In this document: piece after piece, positions 60,938 to 64,000 of the stretch
Layout of the letters: each line of letters opens with the position of its first letter
Numbering within the stretch: position 1 is the stretch's first letter
NCBI GenBank assembly: GCA_934647165.1
Contig: CAKUFA010000008.1
Span: forward strand, 1 to 64,000
DNA length: 64,000 nucleotides
Reading direction: 5' to 3'
DNA from: an uncultured Clostridia bacterium
Lineage (GTDB): Bacteria > Bacillota > Clostridia > Christensenellales > Aristaeellaceae
Program-made: the position numbers and the translations under genes
Notes under the pieces: generated by a model
What the model was told of the DNA's origin: nothing
The model's database searches: none
Seen by the model: only the letters and a program-made list of their open reading frames with translations

Positions 60938-61437
60938 GCGGATTTCTGGGCTTTGTCCTGACCCACGAGGGCTCCGCCCTCGACCCGCGAAGGGACTTCG
61001 TCCCTTTCGAATCCCATTTTACGGCTCCTTGGCAAGGTTTTGAGCTCTTTCAGCCCTTTGGACTGAAAATCGCAAGCGGGTTTCTGGGCTTTGCCCTGTC
61101 CCACGAGGGCTCTGCCCTCGACCCGCGAAGGGGCTTCGCCCCTTTCGAATCCCATTTTACGGCTCCTTAGCAAGGGTTTGAGCTCTTTCAGCCCTTTGGG
61201 CTGAAAATCGCAGGCGGGTTTCTGGGCTTTGCCCTGACCCACGAGGGCTCCGCCCTCGACCCGCGAAGGGGCTTCGCCCCTTTCGAATCCCATTTTACGG
61301 CTCCTTAGCAAGGGTTTGAGCTCTTTCAGCCCTTTGGGCTGAAAATCGCAGGCGGGTTTTTGGGCTTTGCCCTGACCCACGAGGGCTCCGCCCTCGACCC
61401 GCGAAAGGGCTTCGCCCCTTTCAAATCCCATTTGGCA
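60938..61437 (+). repeat. Hairpin-array repeat, locus F (four units, exact 138-bp period)
   Basis: One partial and three complete units with period 138. Stem 1 is TTTCAGCCC/GGGCTGAAA, stem 3 GAGGGC/GCCCTC and stem 4 mostly AAGGGGC/GCCCCTT, against AAGGGAC/GTCCCTT in other loci. Stem 2 (CTGGGC...GCCCTG) has one mismatch. The period is divisible by three, so an antisense frame stays open through all units. Confidence 0.95.
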
Positions 61438-61459
61438 ACGTCTCGGTTTATTTTCCCTC

Positions 61460-61488
61460 TTGCGCTTCTGCTTCACTTCCTTTATCAT
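61460..61488 (+). promoter_or_regulatory. Promoter of pdxK
   Basis: TTGCGC, 17-bp spacer, TATCAT, immediately after repeat locus F. Confidence 0.65.
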
Positions 61489-61518
61489 ATTTTCCATTCT
61501 CCCTGAAGGAGGTCTCCC

Positions 61519-62361
61519 ATGCAAAAGCAGGTTTTAGCCATTCACGATCTCAGCTGCATCGGCCGCTGTTCTCTCACCGTTGCGCTCCCTGTTCTCTCCG
61601 CCTGCGGCATTCACACCTCTGCGCTGCCAACGGCACTTCTTTCCACCCATACAGGCGAGTTCACCGGCTACACCTATCTCAACCTCACCGATGAAATGCA
61701 GCGCATTGCTGCGCATTTCGCAACCCTGCCGCTCCACTTTCACGGCTTATACACCGGCTTTCTCGGTTCCTATGCGCAAATTCAGCTGGTAGGGGATGTG
61801 CTCCAGCGCTACCATGCATCGGACACGCTCACGCTGGTCGATCCCGTCATGGCCGATCACGGGAGGCTCTATGCAACCTACACCCGGCAAATGGCCGGCA
61901 GCATGGGCGAATTATGCTGCCTAGCAGATGTGATTGTTCCCAATCTCACTGAAGCTTCCATCCTGCTGGACATACCGTATGATCCTTCGCCTTCCTGGCC
62001 GCAGGTACAGCAGATAATGGAAGCTCTTGCCGCACGTTACGGCTGTGCCCACGTGGTCATCACCGGCGTTCCACGCGGCGAAATGCTGGGCGCATCCATT
62101 TTTTCGTCTGCCACAGGCATTTCGTCTTTTGCAGGCGGCAGCGTGCTGCCCGGCGTATTCTACGGCACAGGCGATGTGCTGGCCAGTGCGCTTCTCGGCG
62201 CCATGCTGTGCGATTTATCCGCCGCGGATGCGCTTTCCGCCGCGGTGGATTTTACCCACACAGCCATGGTGCACACCCTGGCAAACGATCTTCCACTACG
62301 CTATGGCGTGGCTTTTGAGCAGGCTCTGCCGGTGCTTCTGCGCACCCTCGGCCTTTGCTAA
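61519..62361 (+). CDS. pdxK: Pyridoxamine/pyridoxal kinase
   Basis: 280 aa. VLAIHDLSCIGRCSLTVALPVLSACG begins it, with the ribokinase-like LVDPVMADHGRLY, VPNLTEASILLD and GTGDVLASALLGAML (catalytic GTGD). It phosphorylates B6 vitamers. AAGGAGG is 7-8 nt before the ATG. The stop codon abuts a small mobile element. Confidence 0.9.
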   Translation: MQKQVLAIHDLSCIGRCSLTVALPVLSACGIHTSALPTALLSTHTGEFTGYTYLNLTDEMQRIAAHFATLPLHFHGLYTGFLGSYAQIQLVGDVLQRYHASDTLTLVDPVMADHGRLYATYTRQMAGSMGELCCLADVIVPNLTEASILLDIPYDPSPSWPQVQQIMEALAARYGCAHVVITGVPRGEMLGASIFSSATGISSFAGGSVLPGVFYGTGDVLASALLGAMLCDLSAADALSAAVDFTHTAMVHTLANDLPLRYGVAFEQALPVLLRTLGLC

Positions 62362-62362
62362 G

Positions 62363-62520
62363 GCAATACCGCACAAATGAGTTGGTGCGGAGTCGAATGA
62401 ATTTTTTGTCAGATGCAATGGCAGATTTTGAAGGTTTACTGGAGGTAAATCGAAAAATCTGCAAGTAGCAGATGGCGGAAAAGGCATCGCCTACGCTGCC
62501 AACGAATTGTGCGGTATTGC
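62363..62520. mobile_element. 158-bp MITE-like element at the pdxK stop
   Basis: Terminal inverted repeats GCAATACCGCACAA(AT)GAGTTGG-type of about 22 bp at 62363-62385 and 62499-62520. Inside, GCAGATTTT and AAAATCTGC form another inverted pair. CTAAG is found on both flanks (one base out of register on the right), a possible target duplication. No ORF of note. Confidence 0.8.
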
Positions 62521-62612
62521 TCTAAGCTTTTTTCCTCTCTCTTCCGCCAGGCAGGCCGTATCCGCTTCAGCAGCGATGCGTTTCCTGCCCGTTTTTTTTG
62601 CTACAAAAGCCC

Positions 62613-63659
62613 TCAGGTTTCATGCTCGATAACCGCCTCTATCCTCCACCGCAGCGCGGGATATACTCGATCCCATCCAGCGCGCTGCCATTGCTGCCAG
62701 TCAGCGCAGGCCATCATTCGGGTGCGCGCAAGTCCCAGCGCGTCGCAATCGGCCGCGGCAAGCTTTTGCATCACTGCACCGCACCCCTGGCGGACTGCTT
62801 CTTCAAGCTCCTCATCCGTCAGCTGCCGGTCCCGGCATTTCAGGCGAATGCGGCACGTGGCCTCCTGCCCTGTACGCTCCACGCTGCATGCGCTCTCCAG
62901 CACGGTTACGCTGCGTCCGTCAAAGCTCAGGGCTCCCTTGCGCAGCTTGCCCTGCATCAGCCGCAGCAGCTGGTGCTCCCCTGCCGTCAGTTGTCCGTGC
63001 ACCTTACCATCCTGCCCGATCAGCCACGCGCCGGACGCCTGCACGGCAAGTCCCTTGGCCGCAAGGGGCTGCTCCGCCAATCCCGGCACTGTCCGTCCCT
63101 CCGCTTCCAACGTCAGGTTCGCCACTGCCATGGATTGCCGCACCCCGCTCCTGAGAAGTTCCCCCATCTTCGCATCCGGTATTGTGCCAAGCGCCGCCCG
63201 CGAGGACAGCAGTACCTCCAGATATTTGCTCAGCCGCATGCCCGTTTCCGGTTCAAGCGCATCCATCACCTTTTCCAGTGCATCCTCCGTCACAGCAACG
63301 GCGGCCGCCATGCGGAATTCCCGCATCCGACCAAGGTCGGAAAGCGTGCCGGCAAAATGCTCGCCCTCTGCCAGCGCTTTGCTGAACACCGCCAACCGCA
63401 CCTGCCCATAGTGGATGCGGATGGGCGATGCGGCGTCCAGCATCGTCATGGCTTCTCCAAAGGACGTACCCCTGGCGCTCACCGTCAGGTACTCCCCAAC
63501 GCCTGCATAGGTGGGCAATCTTGCATAAACCGTCCATATGCCGCCGCGTTCATCCACACCCAGGCACACGGCAAAGGCACGCTCCTCCTCCGGCAAAAGG
63601 GAACATCCGCCAAGGAGCAGCACACTCAAAAGGAGCAGCAACCACACCGTTTTTTTCAT
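62613..63659 (-). CDS. gerC: Spore germination lipoprotein, Ger(x)C family
   Basis: 348 aa. Signal peptide with a proper lipobox (LLLGGCSLL). Ger(x)C features: EERAFAVCLGVDE near the N terminus, YTVSARGTSFGEAM, HYGQVRLAVFSKALAEG (the usual HL..(I)S..lA stretch), and a C-terminal TG(Q)EATCRIRLKCRDRQL region. It is part of a nutrient germinant receptor in the spore inner membrane. ATG at 63659 overlaps the gerB stop by 4 bp. Confidence 0.92.
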   Translation of the reverse strand: MKKTVWLLLLLSVLLLGGCSLLPEEERAFAVCLGVDERGGIWTVYARLPTYAGVGEYLTVSARGTSFGEAMTMLDAASPIRIHYGQVRLAVFSKALAEGEHFAGTLSDLGRMREFRMAAAVAVTEDALEKVMDALEPETGMRLSKYLEVLLSSRAALGTIPDAKMGELLRSGVRQSMAVANLTLEAEGRTVPGLAEQPLAAKGLAVQASGAWLIGQDGKVHGQLTAGEHQLLRLMQGKLRKGALSFDGRSVTVLESACSVERTGQEATCRIRLKCRDRQLTDEELEEAVRQGCGAVMQKLAAADCDALGLARTRMMACADWQQWQRAGWDRVYPALRWRIEAVIEHET

Positions 63660-64000
63660 CGCCGTGCACTCCTTTGTCCAAGCACTGCAAGCGCAAGCAG
63701 CAGCGCCGCAAGGGCATAAGGCGTCCACAGCCATCCCTGTGCTGCCTGCGCTGCACTTTGCATGGCTGATGTGCCAAATCCCTGAAGCAGCGCCAACAGC
63801 AGCAGCAATGCAGGCACCAGGCAGGCTCCTTCTCCCTTCGGCCAGGGGAAGAACCTTGCCGCCTCCGTGCAACAGATGGCCGTTGCAAGACCCAGTCCCG
63901 CCATCCACAGGCACATCAGCAGCATCCTGTTGATCGGATGCAAAAACGAGCCCGCAAGCAGCATCGTGCCCGCAAGGCTTTCCCGGCCGTAAAGCGCCTC
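63656..64000 (-). CDS. gerB: Spore germination permease GerAB family (C-terminal part, cut by window edge)
   Basis: The last 114 codons; the gene runs out of the window at 64000. Three or four hydrophobic segments: AGTMLLAGSFLHPINRMLLMCLWM, ACLVPALLLLLALLQGFG, YALAALLLALAVLG. Position directly before Ger(x)C with an ATGA overlap supports the GerB call; the N-terminal domain is not visible. Confidence 0.8.
   Translation of the reverse strand, partial: EALYGRESLAGTMLLAGSFLHPINRMLLMCLWMAGLGLATAICCTEAARFFPWPKGEGACLVPALLLLLALLQGFGTSAMQSAAQAAQGWLWTPYALAALLLALAVLGQRSARR

Noticed and set aside
60874..61524. 216-codon antisense open frame across repeat locus F
   Set aside because: It is a 46-codon motif repeated because the unit length is divisible by three. 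There is no ribosome site, the sequence is dictated by the hairpins, and similar frames in the other loci break.
62027..62380. 117-codon frame inside pdxK
   Set aside because: Frame-shifted shadow of the kinase gene.

Overview
The window is a GC-rich stretch of a spore-forming, monoderm Bacillota chromosome, most likely class Clostridia. This rests on a spoIIGA-sigE pair, a spoIIR gene, a Ger(x)C/GerAB germinant-receptor operon at the right edge, RemA (DUF370), YlxR/YlxQ, YitT/DUF2179, and strong AGGAGG ribosome-binding sites with many GTG and TTG starts. I cannot name the genus from sequence alone. No rRNA, tRNA or CRISPR array was seen.

Layout. 0.3-9.9 kb: one long minus-strand translation operon, rimP-nusA-ylxR-ylxQ-infB-rbfA-nrnA-truB-ribF-ywlG, driven by a good promoter at 9.8 kb with a long structured leader. 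10.1-17.4 kb: a PflX-like radical SAM enzyme, a four-gene nucleoside (BMP/Nup-type) ABC importer, a YitT protein and an orphan MazF. 17.7-19.2 kb: spoIIGA-sigE. 19.7-28.3 kb: a P1B metal ATPase with an ArsR-like operator, a sugar-nucleotide/sugar-phosphate transferase pair, a two-gene ABC importer without a binding protein, an unknown protein and a membrane GT2. 28.5-32.6 kb: an ECF S component behind an attenuator-like leader, then yicC-remA-gmk-rpoZ-coaBC. 32.8-37.2 kb: an unusual envelope operon (LCP, zinc-ribbon/Ig membrane protein, thioredoxin-reductase-like flavoprotein, DUF3298-like exported protein). 37.5-44.7 kb: a MATE pump, a LysM protein, a phosphonate operon (phosphonopyruvate decarboxylase, nucleotidyltransferase, nucleotidyltransferase-PEP mutase fusion) and a nucleoside-kinase-like protein. 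44.9-46.7 kb: thiT under a TPP riboswitch, divergent from a TIM-barrel gene. 47-51 kb: a solitary hicB, a second LCP protein, a probable selenium-related cysteine desulfurase/DUF3343 pair, and rpsT. 51.5-59 kb: exported SH3/Ig and peptidoglycan-binding proteins, spoIIR, an ABC-F ATPase and a CpXC protein. 59-64 kb: UPF0210 and ACT genes, pdxK, and the gerB-gerC end of a germinant receptor.

The most striking non-coding content is a dispersed family of ~134-138 bp repeats, each made of four short hairpins in fixed order, in six intergenic loci (about 13 copies). Three of the four stems show compensatory changes between loci. One unit, at 46.9-47.5 kb, is split without loss or duplication of target bases by a 586-bp module bounded by imperfect 24-bp terminal inverted repeats; its only cargo is hicB. 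A second small non-autonomous element (~158 bp, TIR about 22 bp) sits right at the pdxK stop codon.

The sporulation genes fit together: SpoIIR made in the forespore signals to the SpoIIGA protease, which matures pro-SigE in the mother cell. The envelope genes (two LCP transferases, PglC/WbaP-like sugar-phosphate transferase, GT2, phosphonate enzymes, LysM and SH3 proteins) point to a decorated cell-wall glycan, but links between them are inferred only from co-residence.
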